In this document: one piece after another, positions 52,289 through 60,983 of the stretch | Numbering within the stretch: position 1 is the stretch's first letter | How the letters are laid out: every line of letters begins with the position of its first letter | NCBI GenBank assembly: GCA_945877425.1 | Contig: CAMCRZ010000011.1 | Span: 1-64,000, forward strand | Length of the DNA stretch: 64,000 nt | From: an uncultured Treponema sp. | Lineage (GTDB): Bacteria; Spirochaetota; Spirochaetia; Treponematales; Treponemataceae | Direction of reading: 5' to 3' | Made by a program: the position numbers and the translations under genes | The notes under the pieces: model-generated | The model's database searches: none | The model's input: only the letters and a program-made list of their open reading frames with translations | Told to the model about the DNA's origin: nothing

Positions 52289-54028
52289 ATGATAAAAGCA
52301 AACGGATCTCAGATAATTACAAAACTTTTGGAACTTGAAGGCGTTGAACTTGTAGCAGGAATTCCCGGCGGTTCAATTCTCCCATTGTACGATCAGCTGA
52401 ATAAAAGTAACATTCGTCATGTTTTAGTGCGTCACGAACAGGCAGCAGGTTTTATTGCTCAGGGAATGACACGCTCTACAGGAAAACCGGCAGTCTGTAT
52501 GGCAACAAGCGGACCTGGTGCCATGAATCTTCTTACTGCAATAGCTGATGCCCGATGCGATTCCGTCCCTATCATTGCTTTTACAGGTCAGGTAAATTCT
52601 TCTCTTATTGGAACTGATGCATTTCAGGAAGCAGACACTTTCGGGTTAAGCTTTCCCATTACAAAACATTCCGTTATGGTAAAAAATGCAGCGGAACTTC
52701 TGGAAGTAATTCCCAAGGCTTTTCAAATTGCACAAAGCGGAAGGCCAGGCCCTGTTTTAATAGACGTGCCTCGTGACGTTCAGCTTCAGGAAGTAGAGTT
52801 TGAAAAATGGCCTGAAATAAAAAACGAAAATAATACTTCTTTAAAAATAAAATTTGAAACTTCAAAAGAAGAGCTTGAAAAAAAATCTGCTGAAATTGCA
52901 GCCATGCTGTTAAACTCAAAAAAGCCTGTACTTTATCTTGGCGGCGGATGTAATGATGAAAAATCTTCGGAAGAAATAAAAAAGCTTCTTAAAATTTTTG
53001 ATGCTGCAGTCGTTACAAGTTTAATGGGAATTGGAGCAGTCAGCCGCAGTGCAGAAAATAATTTTGGAATGGTCGGCATGCATGGAAGTTACGCAGCAAA
53101 TCGTGCCATTCATGATGCTGATGTTGTTTTTGCAATGGGCGTCCGTTTTGATGACAGGGCAACAGGCGTAATTGCAAAGTTCTGTCCTGATGCAAAAATA
53201 ATTCACATAGACATTGACGCTGCTGAAATAAATAAAATTCTTCCTTCATCAATTTCAGTTGTAAGTGACATAAAAAAAGCACTTCCTGTTTTAATCGAAA
53301 AAATCGAAAATACAAAAAATACAACTGAACTTGGCGAATGTAAAATTGCACGGTTTCAGTGGATTGAACAGCTGAAGAAAATTTTTGCTGAATCAGAAAG
53401 CGTTGAACTTGGCAGACCTGAAAATGCATCTTCCGTAAATCCACGTAAGTTCATAAAGGAAATCCCTCTTGCTGCAGAAAAAGCCGGTTTAAAAGAAAGT
53501 GACATTATCGTTACAACTGATGTAGGTCAGCACCAGATGTGGAGCGCACAGTATTATCCTGTTGAACATCCACGTCAGTTTTTAACAAGCGGTTCTCTTG
53601 GAACAATGGGATTTGGTCTGCCTGTTGCATTGGGAGCAGCTCTGGCTAATCCTGAAAAGCGCATTGTGTGCATAAGCGGCGACGGTTCAATTTTGATGAA
53701 CGTTCAGGAAATGGCAACTCTTGCAGAATTGAATCTAAATGTTACTGTCATAGTTTTGCAGAACGGTTCACTTGGAATGGTTCGCCAGCAGCAGGAATAC
53801 CTGTTCGATAAAAATTACAGCGCAAGCATTTTCTCTAAAGTTCCTGATTTTTTGAAAGTAGCAGAAGGTTTTGGAATTGACGGAGTTGATGCAGGTAAAG
53901 ACGAAAACTGGCAGGAAAAAGCTTTTGCACCTGGACCTCATTTTGTAAAGCTTGACATTTCAATGGACGAAAACGTACTTCCTTTTGTTAAGGCAGGAAG
54001 TGCAAACATAGACGCCCTTAGAAATTAG
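52289..54028 (+). CDS. ilvB: Acetolactate synthase large subunit
   Basis: The 579-residue TPP enzyme condenses two pyruvates to acetolactate, the first step of valine/leucine synthesis. N-terminal PYR domain with catalytic Glu in VLVRHEQAAG, a middle domain (about 190-330; GGGCNDE, GVRFDDRATG), and the TPP-binding C-domain (GDGSILMNVQEMATLAELNLNV). No ilvN regulatory subunit is adjacent and no other ilv gene is in the window, so it may also serve a catabolic acetolactate role. Predicted leaderless. It ends at a strong terminator and converges with the rnf operon. Confidence 0.92.
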   Translation: MIKANGSQIITKLLELEGVELVAGIPGGSILPLYDQLNKSNIRHVLVRHEQAAGFIAQGMTRSTGKPAVCMATSGPGAMNLLTAIADARCDSVPIIAFTGQVNSSLIGTDAFQEADTFGLSFPITKHSVMVKNAAELLEVIPKAFQIAQSGRPGPVLIDVPRDVQLQEVEFEKWPEIKNENNTSLKIKFETSKEELEKKSAEIAAMLLNSKKPVLYLGGGCNDEKSSEEIKKLLKIFDAAVVTSLMGIGAVSRSAENNFGMVGMHGSYAANRAIHDADVVFAMGVRFDDRATGVIAKFCPDAKIIHIDIDAAEINKILPSSISVVSDIKKALPVLIEKIENTKNTTELGECKIARFQWIEQLKKIFAESESVELGRPENASSVNPRKFIKEIPLAAEKAGLKESDIIVTTDVGQHQMWSAQYYPVEHPRQFLTSGSLGTMGFGLPVALGAALANPEKRIVCISGDGSILMNVQEMATLAELNLNVTVIVLQNGSLGMVRQQQEYLFDKNYSASIFSKVPDFLKVAEGFGIDGVDAGKDENWQEKAFAPGPHFVKLDISMDENVLPFVKAGSANIDALRN

Positions 54029-54043
54029 TCTTCTAAAAAAAAG

Positions 54044-54094
54044 AAGCTGTCTGAAAAGTTTTGCATTATAAACTTAACAGGCAGCTTTTTTTTT
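54044..54094. terminator. Terminator between ilvB and rnfB
   Basis: AAGCTGTCTG (54044-54053) and CAGGCAGCTT (54078-54087) pair, with inner AGTT/AACT, then nine T residues. The opposite strand also has a T-run, so it may serve both convergent operons. Confidence 0.82.
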
Positions 54095-54136
54095 GTCACT
54101 TTATTTTTTTGCTGAAAATCATCAGTTGAAAAACAA

Positions 54137-54937
54137 TCAGCCAAGAATAATCAGTACTTTGTCCGGGCAGGCTTTTACACATTCGCCGCAGCTTGTACAT
54201 TTTGAATAATCAACTTCAGGAATTCCCGAAGCAATGTTAATGCATTGTTCAGGACATTTCTTTGCACAAAGTCCGCATTTAAAGCATCCTGCAGAACAGT
54301 CTTTTCTTATCTGAGGCTTGTTGTCTGAATGGCTTGAACAGACTGCAATAGAACCTTTAGTTTCAGCACTGATTATTTTAAATAATTTCTTAGGACATTC
54401 CTTTGCACATTTTCCGCAGCCCACGCACTTTTCCCTGTTAACTTCAGGAAGACCGCTGCTGTTCATGGAAAGTGCGCCGAAAGGACAGGCTGCAACGCAA
54501 TCACCAAGACCTATGCAGCCGAATGCACATTTCTTAGTTCCGTTCATTGTAAGCTGTGCTGCCTTGCAAGTCTGAACGCCTTCGTAAATTGCTTTAGATG
54601 CAGCACATTCTTTTGTTCCGTGACAGGCAAGAAATGCAACTTTTTTTTCAGAACTTCCGGCTTCTACTCCAAGAATTCTGGCAATAGCTTCAGCACAGCC
54701 TGCACCGCCTGCAATGCATCCGTTTACAGGTGCTTCTCCTGCAACAACTGCTGCTGCAAATGAATCACATCCGGCATAACCGCAACCGCCGCAGTTTCCG
54801 CCGCTTAAAACATCACGTATTTCCTGAATTTTAGGATCAATTTTTACAGCGAAAATTTTCTTAAAAAGACCAAGAAGAAGTCCAAGTATAAATCCAATAA
54901 TTAAAGCTGCAATAATTGTGTAGATAATTGTATTCAT
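54137..54937 (-). CDS. rnfB: Electron transport complex protein RnfB
   Basis: RnfB is the ferredoxin-binding entry subunit of the Rnf complex. The 266-residue protein has an N-terminal membrane helix (residues 4-26), the Cys motif GGNCGGCGYAGCDSF for the first 4Fe-4S cluster, and then ferredoxin-like Cys motifs (CIGLGDCVAACPF, CVGCGKCAKECP, CFKCGLCAKKCPEQC, CTSCGECVKACPD) for several more. Last gene of rnfCDGEAB; it starts 17 bases after rnfA, with a good site (AGGTGG) upstream. Confidence 0.96.
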   Translation of the reverse strand: MNTIIYTIIAALIIGFILGLLLGLFKKIFAVKIDPKIQEIRDVLSGGNCGGCGYAGCDSFAAAVVAGEAPVNGCIAGGAGCAEAIARILGVEAGSSEKKVAFLACHGTKECAASKAIYEGVQTCKAAQLTMNGTKKCAFGCIGLGDCVAACPFGALSMNSSGLPEVNREKCVGCGKCAKECPKKLFKIISAETKGSIAVCSSHSDNKPQIRKDCSAGCFKCGLCAKKCPEQCINIASGIPEVDYSKCTSCGECVKACPDKVLIILG

Positions 54938-54954
54938 AAAACCACCTGATTTAA

Positions 54955-55533
54955 TTATTTAATCAATCCTTTAAATCCAAGGAATGCAAGGGAAAGAAGT
55001 CCGGCTGCAATGTAAAGAATAGGAATGCCTTTAAAGCTTGCAGGAATTTTTGCAATCTTCATTCTTGAACGCACGCCGCTCATTATTACCATGCTGAGTA
55101 AAAATCCCATTGCTGCACCAAAAGCGTAAACAAGACTCTGACCGTAGCTGTAATTTTTTCCAATGCAGTTAAGCGTTACGCCAAGAACGGCACAGTTTGT
55201 TGTAATAAGTGCAAGGTAAACGCCCATAGAAGAGTAAAGTCCCGGAGCTGATTTTTTCAAGTAAAATTCAACAAGCTGAACTAACGAAGCAATTACTAAA
55301 ATAAAGAAAAGTGTCTGTAAAAATTCAAGTCCAAGTGGAACCATTACAAAGTTGTAAATTGGCCATGTAACTGCAGTCGCAAGAATTATAACAAAAGTTG
55401 TAGCAAGGCTCATTCCTGTAGCTTTGCCTGTTTCAGCAGTCATTCCGATAAAAGGACAGATTGCAAGGTATTGAATGAAAACAACGTTGTCTACAATAGC
55501 AGATTTTATAAAAAGCTGAATCATTTCACTCAT
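54955..55533 (-). CDS. rnfA: Electron transport complex membrane subunit RnfA
   Basis: The 192-residue protein has six membrane helices. Cys26 (AICPFIG) and Cys114 (TTNCAVLG) are the conserved pair that, with RnfE, holds the 2Fe-2S cluster in the membrane. ATG overlaps the rnfE stop by 4 bases. Part of the ion-translocating core. Confidence 0.96.
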   Translation of the reverse strand: MSEMIQLFIKSAIVDNVVFIQYLAICPFIGMTAETGKATGMSLATTFVIILATAVTWPIYNFVMVPLGLEFLQTLFFILVIASLVQLVEFYLKKSAPGLYSSMGVYLALITTNCAVLGVTLNCIGKNYSYGQSLVYAFGAAMGFLLSMVIMSGVRSRMKIAKIPASFKGIPILYIAAGLLSLAFLGFKGLIK

Positions 55534-56165
55534 TTTGCTGCCTCCTTATTTTTCTTTTGTGCACTGTGATTTTTTCCAGCCTGAACTAATGCTCCTAAAA
55601 ATCCAAAAGCAAGAAATCCGCCTGGTGCAGAATTCATAATGCCTATTCTGTAAGCTTCAGGAATAAGTTCAAGTTTAAAACCTGTTCCTGCAAACAATGT
55701 GCCTGCTCCCAAAAGTTCACGGATAAAACTGATTATAATAAGAACCATGCTGTAACCGATTCCCATTCCCAATGCATCAAGAATGGAATTTCCCACATTA
55801 TTTTTTGAAGAAAAGCTTTCAACTCTTCCCATGATGATGCAGTTTACTACAATCAGCGGCAGAAAAACTCCAAGTGCTTCGTAAAGACTTTCTACGTAAG
55901 CGTTAAGTACAAGCTGAACAATAGTTGTAAATGCTGCAATGATTATGATGAAAACAGGAAGCCTTATTGAACCGGGAATGTGCTTTCTGAAAATTGAAAT
56001 TACGATTTCACTCATAAGCAGAACAAAAGTCATGCCTAATCCCATTCCGATTCCGTTAAAAATGCTGGTTGTAACTCCAAGTGATGAACACAAACCAATG
56101 TTCAAAACAAGAAGAGGATTTTCTTTTACAAAACCGTTTGTAAAAATTTCAAGCTGCTTATTCAT
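55530..56165 (-). CDS. rnfE: Electron transport complex membrane subunit RnfE
   Basis: The protein (211 residues from MNKQLEIFTNGFVKENP) is homologous to RnfA, with six helices and the conserved Cys26 (GLCSSLGVTTS) and Cys109 (VVNCIIMGRVE). The start at 56165 follows GGAG and lies just after the rnfG stop; an in-frame codon further upstream at 56189 lies inside rnfG. Stop overlaps rnfA by 4 bases. Together RnfA and RnfE form the symmetrical membrane core. Confidence 0.95.
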   Translation of the reverse strand: MNKQLEIFTNGFVKENPLLVLNIGLCSSLGVTTSIFNGIGMGLGMTFVLLMSEIVISIFRKHIPGSIRLPVFIIIIAAFTTIVQLVLNAYVESLYEALGVFLPLIVVNCIIMGRVESFSSKNNVGNSILDALGMGIGYSMVLIIISFIRELLGAGTLFAGTGFKLELIPEAYRIGIMNSAPGGFLAFGFLGALVQAGKNHSAQKKNKEAAK

Positions 56166-56169
56166 TATT

Positions 56170-56778
56170 TTACTCTCCTTGCTTTTCAAAATATTTTATA
56201 AGAGTAGATGTGCCTTCTGACAAAAGTTTTGCAACACCGTTACTTGTAATAGTTGCGCCGCTTATGGCATCAAAAGTTTCGTTAGTAATAAATCCGTCTT
56301 TTGCATTTTTTCCCTTAAACTGACCGTAGAAAGTTTCACCTGATTCAAGTTTAAAAGAAGGGTCTTTTGCCTTAGAGCCGAATCCAGGAGAGTCTGTAAT
56401 TTCAAGGAAGTTTACGCCTGAAACTGTAAAGTCAGAATTTAATCCTACAAGAACAGTTGCCTTGTCGTAAGTTGGTCCTGAAACCTGTACAGCACCGCCT
56501 GCTATTTTTCCGTCTTTTTTTGCAATAATTACTTTTTCAATTGATATAGTTGAATCACTTGATTTTTCAAAGTCAGTTACATTTTCAAAAGTCAGGCCTT
56601 CTTCCGGGAAAAATTCCTTCATGGAAAGATTTATTTTATTTTCCTGATTGGCTTTGATTTTTGGAGCAGTAAAATTATTTACTACAGCAAGAACTGTACA
56701 GGAAACGGCTGCATATATTGCAAGAATAAGTCCAAGTTTAATCATGCTGAAAACTGAATCGTTTTTGTCTGCACTCAT
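56170..56778 (-). CDS. rnfG: Electron transport complex flavoprotein RnfG
   Basis: The 202-residue protein has one N-terminal membrane helix (residues about 12-32) and an FMN-binding domain facing outside. FDAISGATITSNGV (near residue 180) contains the SGAT flavinylation motif whose Thr carries covalent FMN. The ATG overlaps the rnfD stop by 4 bases. Flavinylation requires an ApbE transferase, which is not in the window. Confidence 0.95.
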   Translation of the reverse strand: MSADKNDSVFSMIKLGLILAIYAAVSCTVLAVVNNFTAPKIKANQENKINLSMKEFFPEEGLTFENVTDFEKSSDSTISIEKVIIAKKDGKIAGGAVQVSGPTYDKATVLVGLNSDFTVSGVNFLEITDSPGFGSKAKDPSFKLESGETFYGQFKGKNAKDGFITNETFDAISGATITSNGVAKLLSEGTSTLIKYFEKQGE

Positions 56779-57815
56779 TTTGTTTCCTCCTTTGAATTTT
56801 TTACGTCAAACTCCTGAACGATTTTTGCGCTTACAGGTTTTCTGTTTCCTTTTTTACCGTAGCCGTATTTTCTTGAAGTAATGTTGTTAAGGAAAGGTGC
56901 AACTGCATTCATAATCAAAATGCTGAACATTACGCCTTCAGGATATCCGCCGAAATTTCTTATAAGCCATGTTATGAGTCCGCAGCCAAAACCGAATACT
57001 AAGCGTCCGCCTTTTGTTACCGGAGCAGTTGCGTAATCTGTTACCATAAATGTTGCGCCGAAAATTATTCCGCCGGTTAGCAGTGCAATCGCAACGTCTT
57101 TTGCTGCAGCAATAAAGTCAGCTGTAGAAATAATTGATTTTGCGAAAGTTGCAGCTGCTACAGTTAAAACCATTGCTAAAGGTGCACGGAAATCTATCAC
57201 TCTGATTGCAAGAAGGAAAAGAAATGAAATGAGCAGGAGTATAACCGATGTTTCTCCAATACATCCGGCTCTGTTTCCGAGGAAATACTGGAAGAAGTCA
57301 AAGCTTGTGCTGTCTAAAGTTCCGCCTTTCAATGAACTTAAAGCTGTTGCTGATGAAATGCAGTCTGCTGCTTTTGGTGCTGCCCATGTTGCGCCCATTG
57401 CTGCCGGAAAACTTATAAACAGAAAAGCTCTTCCTGTTAAAGCCGGATTAAATACGTTGGCACCTATTCCGCCGAAAAGTCCCTTTGCCACGATGATTGC
57501 AATTGCGTCTCCTAAAACAAGCTGCCAGAAGGGAACTGTAGAAGGACAGACTAAAGCAAGAAGAATTCCTGTTACGCAGGCAGAAAGATTTGAAACTGTA
57601 ACTTTTTGTCTTGTAACAATCTGAAATAAAAGTTCAAATATAACGCAGGCAGCTGTTGAAATTAAAACTGCAGCAAGTGCTCTTGGTCCGAAAAAAACTG
57701 TACCTGCAATAATTTCAGGAATCATAGCAATAATTACAGCCATCATTGTTTTTTGAGTAGTATTTCCAAAAGTAAAGTGTGGACTTGAAGAAATATGAAT
57801 TGAATTGTCAGCCAT
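56775..57815 (-). CDS. rnfD: Electron transport complex membrane subunit RnfD
   Basis: The 346-residue membrane protein has about nine to ten helices. SPHFTFGNTTQKTMMAVIIAMIPE starts like RnfD; IFGATFMVTDYATAPVT is the conserved stretch near the flavin site, and ISFLFLLAIRVIDFRAPLAM and PEGVMFSILIMNAVAPFL are typical. It overlaps rnfC by 1 base and rnfG by 4, so translation is coupled. Confidence 0.95.
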   Translation of the reverse strand: MADNSIHISSSPHFTFGNTTQKTMMAVIIAMIPEIIAGTVFFGPRALAAVLISTAACVIFELLFQIVTRQKVTVSNLSACVTGILLALVCPSTVPFWQLVLGDAIAIIVAKGLFGGIGANVFNPALTGRAFLFISFPAAMGATWAAPKAADCISSATALSSLKGGTLDSTSFDFFQYFLGNRAGCIGETSVILLLISFLFLLAIRVIDFRAPLAMVLTVAAATFAKSIISTADFIAAAKDVAIALLTGGIIFGATFMVTDYATAPVTKGGRLVFGFGCGLITWLIRNFGGYPEGVMFSILIMNAVAPFLNNITSRKYGYGKKGNRKPVSAKIVQEFDVKNSKEETK

Positions 57816-59173
57816 TATTTTGCTCCTTCTTTAGTTGCAGCTTTTGCTTTTTCAGCTGCCATTTGTGCACGGACAATGTTCTTTCCCAGCCTGAACCGTT
57901 GAACAAGACGAACGTTTGCAGGACAGCTAAATGCACAGCATCCGCATTCGATGCAGTCCATAAGTCCAAGTTTTCTTGCTTTGGAATAATTTTCAGCTTT
58001 AAGTTCCCTTACCATTAAAACAGGATTTAAACGCATTGCACAGGCTGAAACACATTTGCCGCAGCTTATGCACTGGCTTTCTTCTGTAAGGTAAGTTTCT
58101 TTTTCTGTAAGGAATGTTACTCCGCTTGTTCCTTTTGCAACAGGGAATTGTGCATCTGCCATAGCGAATCCCATCATAGGTCCGCCGGAAATTATTTTTA
58201 CAGCAGCATTTTCTTTAAGTGAAAAAACTTCAGGAATAAGATCGCTTACAAGAGTTCCAACTGGGACACGAATGTTGCATGGTTTTTCTACAGCACCGCC
58301 GCTTATTGTAAGTGAGCGCTCGATTAAAGGCATGCCGAGTCTGAATGCATCGGAAATTGCGCACACTGTTCCTACATTAGAAATAATGCATCCTGCATCA
58401 GCCGGAAGTTTGCCGCTTGGAATTTCTACGCCAAGACAGGCACTTACAATAAATTTTTCCGACCCCTGAGGATACTTTGTTTTTACAAGCTGAATCCTCA
58501 TGTCATCGCCGTAACCTTTTTTTTCTATTTCTGATTCAAGGATCGGCTTGATGTATGCTTTGTTGTCTTCAAGGGCAATTATTCCGTAAGCACCAACAAG
58601 GCGAAGGATTATTGCAAGACCGTCTATAACTTTTTCAGGCGTTTCCTGAAGCGTACGTTCATCGCAAGTAAGGTAAGGTTCACATTCAGCTGCGTTTACA
58701 AGAACATATTCAATTTCTTTATCTTCCGGGGGATTAAGCTTTACATGTGCAGGAAAAGATGCTCCTCCCATACCTACGATTCCCGCTTCCTTGATTCTTT
58801 CCAATGCTGCAGGAATTTCACAGGTAAATGGATCTAAAGGTTCCATGAAATCAGTGCGGTTTTCATCATCAGCTTCAATGATAATGCACGGAACTTCCAT
58901 GTTGCCTGTAACAACGCAATTCTGAATCTTTTTAACTTTTCCAGAAACAGAACTGTGAACCGGACAATTCATAAACTTATCACCGCCGGCAATTTTCTGA
59001 CCTTTAGCAACTAAATCACCGGCTTTTACAAGTGCAGTGTTTGGAGCGCCGCCCATTGTAATCGGGATTGTAACTGTCTTACTTGAAGGAAAAACTGGAG
59101 TAATGGGACATTTATTACTTAATTCCTTCATTTCGTTTGGATGGATTCCACCTTTAAAAGTATGCGTTTTCAT
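57815..59173 (-). CDS. rnfC: Electron transport complex NADH-binding subunit RnfC
   Basis: RnfC passes electrons between NADH and the rest of the complex. The protein (452 residues from MKTHTFKGGIHP) has the N-terminal Rossmann/FMN part (GGASFPAHVKL, VNAAECEPYLTCDER, EIPSGKLPADAGCIISNVGT) and two 4Fe-4S motifs (CISCGKCVSACAM, CIECGCCAFSCPANVRLV). The start at 59173, rather than 59182, is chosen because TATAAT of a strong promoter overlaps the earlier ATG and the family usually starts close to THTFKGGIHP. First gene of a six-gene operon with tight coupling. Confidence 0.96.
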   Translation of the reverse strand: MKTHTFKGGIHPNEMKELSNKCPITPVFPSSKTVTIPITMGGAPNTALVKAGDLVAKGQKIAGGDKFMNCPVHSSVSGKVKKIQNCVVTGNMEVPCIIIEADDENRTDFMEPLDPFTCEIPAALERIKEAGIVGMGGASFPAHVKLNPPEDKEIEYVLVNAAECEPYLTCDERTLQETPEKVIDGLAIILRLVGAYGIIALEDNKAYIKPILESEIEKKGYGDDMRIQLVKTKYPQGSEKFIVSACLGVEIPSGKLPADAGCIISNVGTVCAISDAFRLGMPLIERSLTISGGAVEKPCNIRVPVGTLVSDLIPEVFSLKENAAVKIISGGPMMGFAMADAQFPVAKGTSGVTFLTEKETYLTEESQCISCGKCVSACAMRLNPVLMVRELKAENYSKARKLGLMDCIECGCCAFSCPANVRLVQRFRLGKNIVRAQMAAEKAKAATKEGAK

Positions 59174-59180
59174 AGGTGCC

Positions 59181-59209
59181 ATTATATAATAGAACGCAAT
59201 AAGTGTCTA
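59181..59209 (-). promoter_or_regulatory. Promoter of the rnf operon, predicted leaderless
   Basis: On the minus strand TAGACA (59209-59204), 17 bases, TATAAT (59186-59181), then GGCACCT and the ATG at 59173. Confidence 0.72.
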
Positions 59210-59229
59210 TTTTCCCCATACTTCCGTTC

Positions 59230-59437
59230 GTGCATCCTGCGGCGCCTGTTCTTGCCAGAGAGTGTGTACTTTACGAGAAGGGCTTTGCAGATAAGTGCAG
59301 GCTTTAACTTTTGCAGCCAACACTAAAAAAGAAGAGTGTACTCTTACATGCAGCGTGGTTGTATGTAAGATGCAGCCGTTCGGCAAGTACGCCCGGGCGG
59401 CACCTTGTCCTTGCCAGAAAGCGTGTACTTTACGAAA
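59230..59437 (+). repeat. Dispersed intergenic repeat, copy R9
   Basis: Alpha modules in tandem: CCTGTTCTTGCCAGAGAGTG, CTTTACGAGAAGGGCTTTGC, AAGTGCAGGCTTTAACTTTT, AAGATGCAGCC, GGCAAGTACGCCCGGGCGGC, TGTCCTTGCCAGAAAGCGTG and CTTTACGA. The end overlaps the capA stop codon. Confidence 0.83.
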
Positions 59438-60926
59438 ATACCTGCTTCAGCGAAACATATTTGCCGTTAAGCTTTGCTGGGTAAATTTCAAAATACAAAG
59501 GTTTGTTCCTGAAAAATCCAATGCGGACAATTTCACTTTCCTGCGCACCATGCATTTCTTCCATACCGTTGAACAGAAAATTTCCCATAGAATAAATTAT
59601 AAGACCGCCGTTGTACCATTGAGCCGGCTGCAGAACATGAGGATGACTTCCATAAACAATACTTGCACCAGAATCAATAAGACTTTTGTAAAACGCCTGC
59701 TGATTTTTATCAGGAGAAAAAACATACTCTTGTCCGCCGTGAACATTTACAAGAACAACATTTCCTTTTTCAGATTCAGCTTTTACTTTTTCAAGCAGTG
59801 AATCGCTTTTCCACAAAATGCCAGCCTTGTTCTCTCCTGCAACAGCAGTCTTTTCACCGTTAAAGCCTGAACGCTCAACAGGATAAGCACCACATGAAAT
59901 TACAGCAAAAGTCTGACCGTTAATCTGAGTGTAATAAAATTTTTCAGCTTCATCTTTGTTAAAGCCGGCACCGCTTGTAGGAATGTCAAATTCCTTAAGT
60001 GCATTCAGCGTATCTTTAAAACCGTCTTCCCCAAAATCATAACAGTGATTGTTTGTAATCATAAAATAGTTAAAGCCGCATTTTTTCAAAACAGGAAGCA
60101 CTTCTTTTTTAAACTTGAAAGTGTAAGTTTTAATTGCATTTTTAGTAGAGCCAGTTACAACGCCTTCAAGGTTTCCCATAGTCAGGTGATTGTTCTGCAG
60201 CACTTTTAAAGTTGAACCGAAAATTTTTTCTGCACCGTCATCATCATTTATAAGAATATCTTCAACACCACGGGCAACCATAATGTCACCTACATTGGCA
60301 ACAAAGGCAATTTTATTTTCTAATGATTTTTCTTGCGTCAGTTCATTGTGAAAAACTTTTTTACATTCAGCTTGAATTTCATTTTTCAAAGACGAGTCAA
60401 GATAAGTAACGGCAGCGCAGTTTTTTACTGTAAGAGAATAATTTTCATCGTCGCAGTATCTGCCGTTAACAGGAAAAGCCCTGCTGTTTTTGGGAAGCTC
60501 TTCCGGCTTAGTTATGGCAACTGAAAATTCCGGCTCAAGAAGTGAGTTTAGTTTATCTCCGGGAGTTTCAAAATTTACAGGCGAAGAAGGAACGTAAGGC
60601 GTTGAGTCCAGCACAAAATATTCTTTATTTAAGTCTGATTTATTTTCTTCAAGACTGATGTTTTTTTCTTCCGTTATTACAGCTGCAACTTTATTTATGG
60701 TAAGGGGATTTTCACTTTTAAGTTTTGTAAAATCAGATGTAGAAATGAAATTCAATTCCGCAGTTTCTGATTTTTCTGTTTCATGTAAAGAAAAGTAATC
60801 TGCAAAAAGTCCGTCACTTACGCATACGTAATTTACAACTTTGATTTTTGAACAGCCTGAAAAAAACTGGATTATAAAAAATAAAAATAAGAATGGTAAT
60901 GAGTTTAATACTGCTTTTTTATTCAT
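59430..60926 (-). CDS. CapA-like lipoprotein (PGA_cap metallophosphatase domain)
   Basis: The 498-residue protein is a lipoprotein (lipobox FFSGC, Cys25). Residues about 30-200 have the look of a substrate-binding-type fold, and residues about 210-480 are the CapA/PGA_cap calcineurin-like domain: VGDIMVARGVEDILI, GNLEGVVTG, FMITNNHCYDFGEDG, VNVHGGQEYVFSPDKNQ, and YGSHPHVLQPAQWY followed by YSMGNFLFN. Such proteins belong to poly-gamma-glutamate capsule systems or unknown envelope functions; no capB or capC is nearby. The last residues and stop are formed by a repeat copy. Predicted leaderless. Confidence 0.85.
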   Translation of the reverse strand: MNKKAVLNSLPFLFLFFIIQFFSGCSKIKVVNYVCVSDGLFADYFSLHETEKSETAELNFISTSDFTKLKSENPLTINKVAAVITEEKNISLEENKSDLNKEYFVLDSTPYVPSSPVNFETPGDKLNSLLEPEFSVAITKPEELPKNSRAFPVNGRYCDDENYSLTVKNCAAVTYLDSSLKNEIQAECKKVFHNELTQEKSLENKIAFVANVGDIMVARGVEDILINDDDGAEKIFGSTLKVLQNNHLTMGNLEGVVTGSTKNAIKTYTFKFKKEVLPVLKKCGFNYFMITNNHCYDFGEDGFKDTLNALKEFDIPTSGAGFNKDEAEKFYYTQINGQTFAVISCGAYPVERSGFNGEKTAVAGENKAGILWKSDSLLEKVKAESEKGNVVLVNVHGGQEYVFSPDKNQQAFYKSLIDSGASIVYGSHPHVLQPAQWYNGGLIIYSMGNFLFNGMEEMHGAQESEIVRIGFFRNKPLYFEIYPAKLNGKYVSLKQVFS

Positions 60927-60932
60927 GGCAGA

Positions 60933-60961
60933 ATATTAGCAGAAAAAACTAAACTTTACAA
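60933..60961 (-). promoter_or_regulatory. Promoter of the CapA-like gene, predicted leaderless
   Basis: On the minus strand TTGTAA (60961-60956), 17 bases, TAATAT (60938-60933), TCTGCC, then the ATG at 60926. Confidence 0.5.
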
Positions 60962-60983
60962 ATTTAAGCAGGGATTTAAGAAG

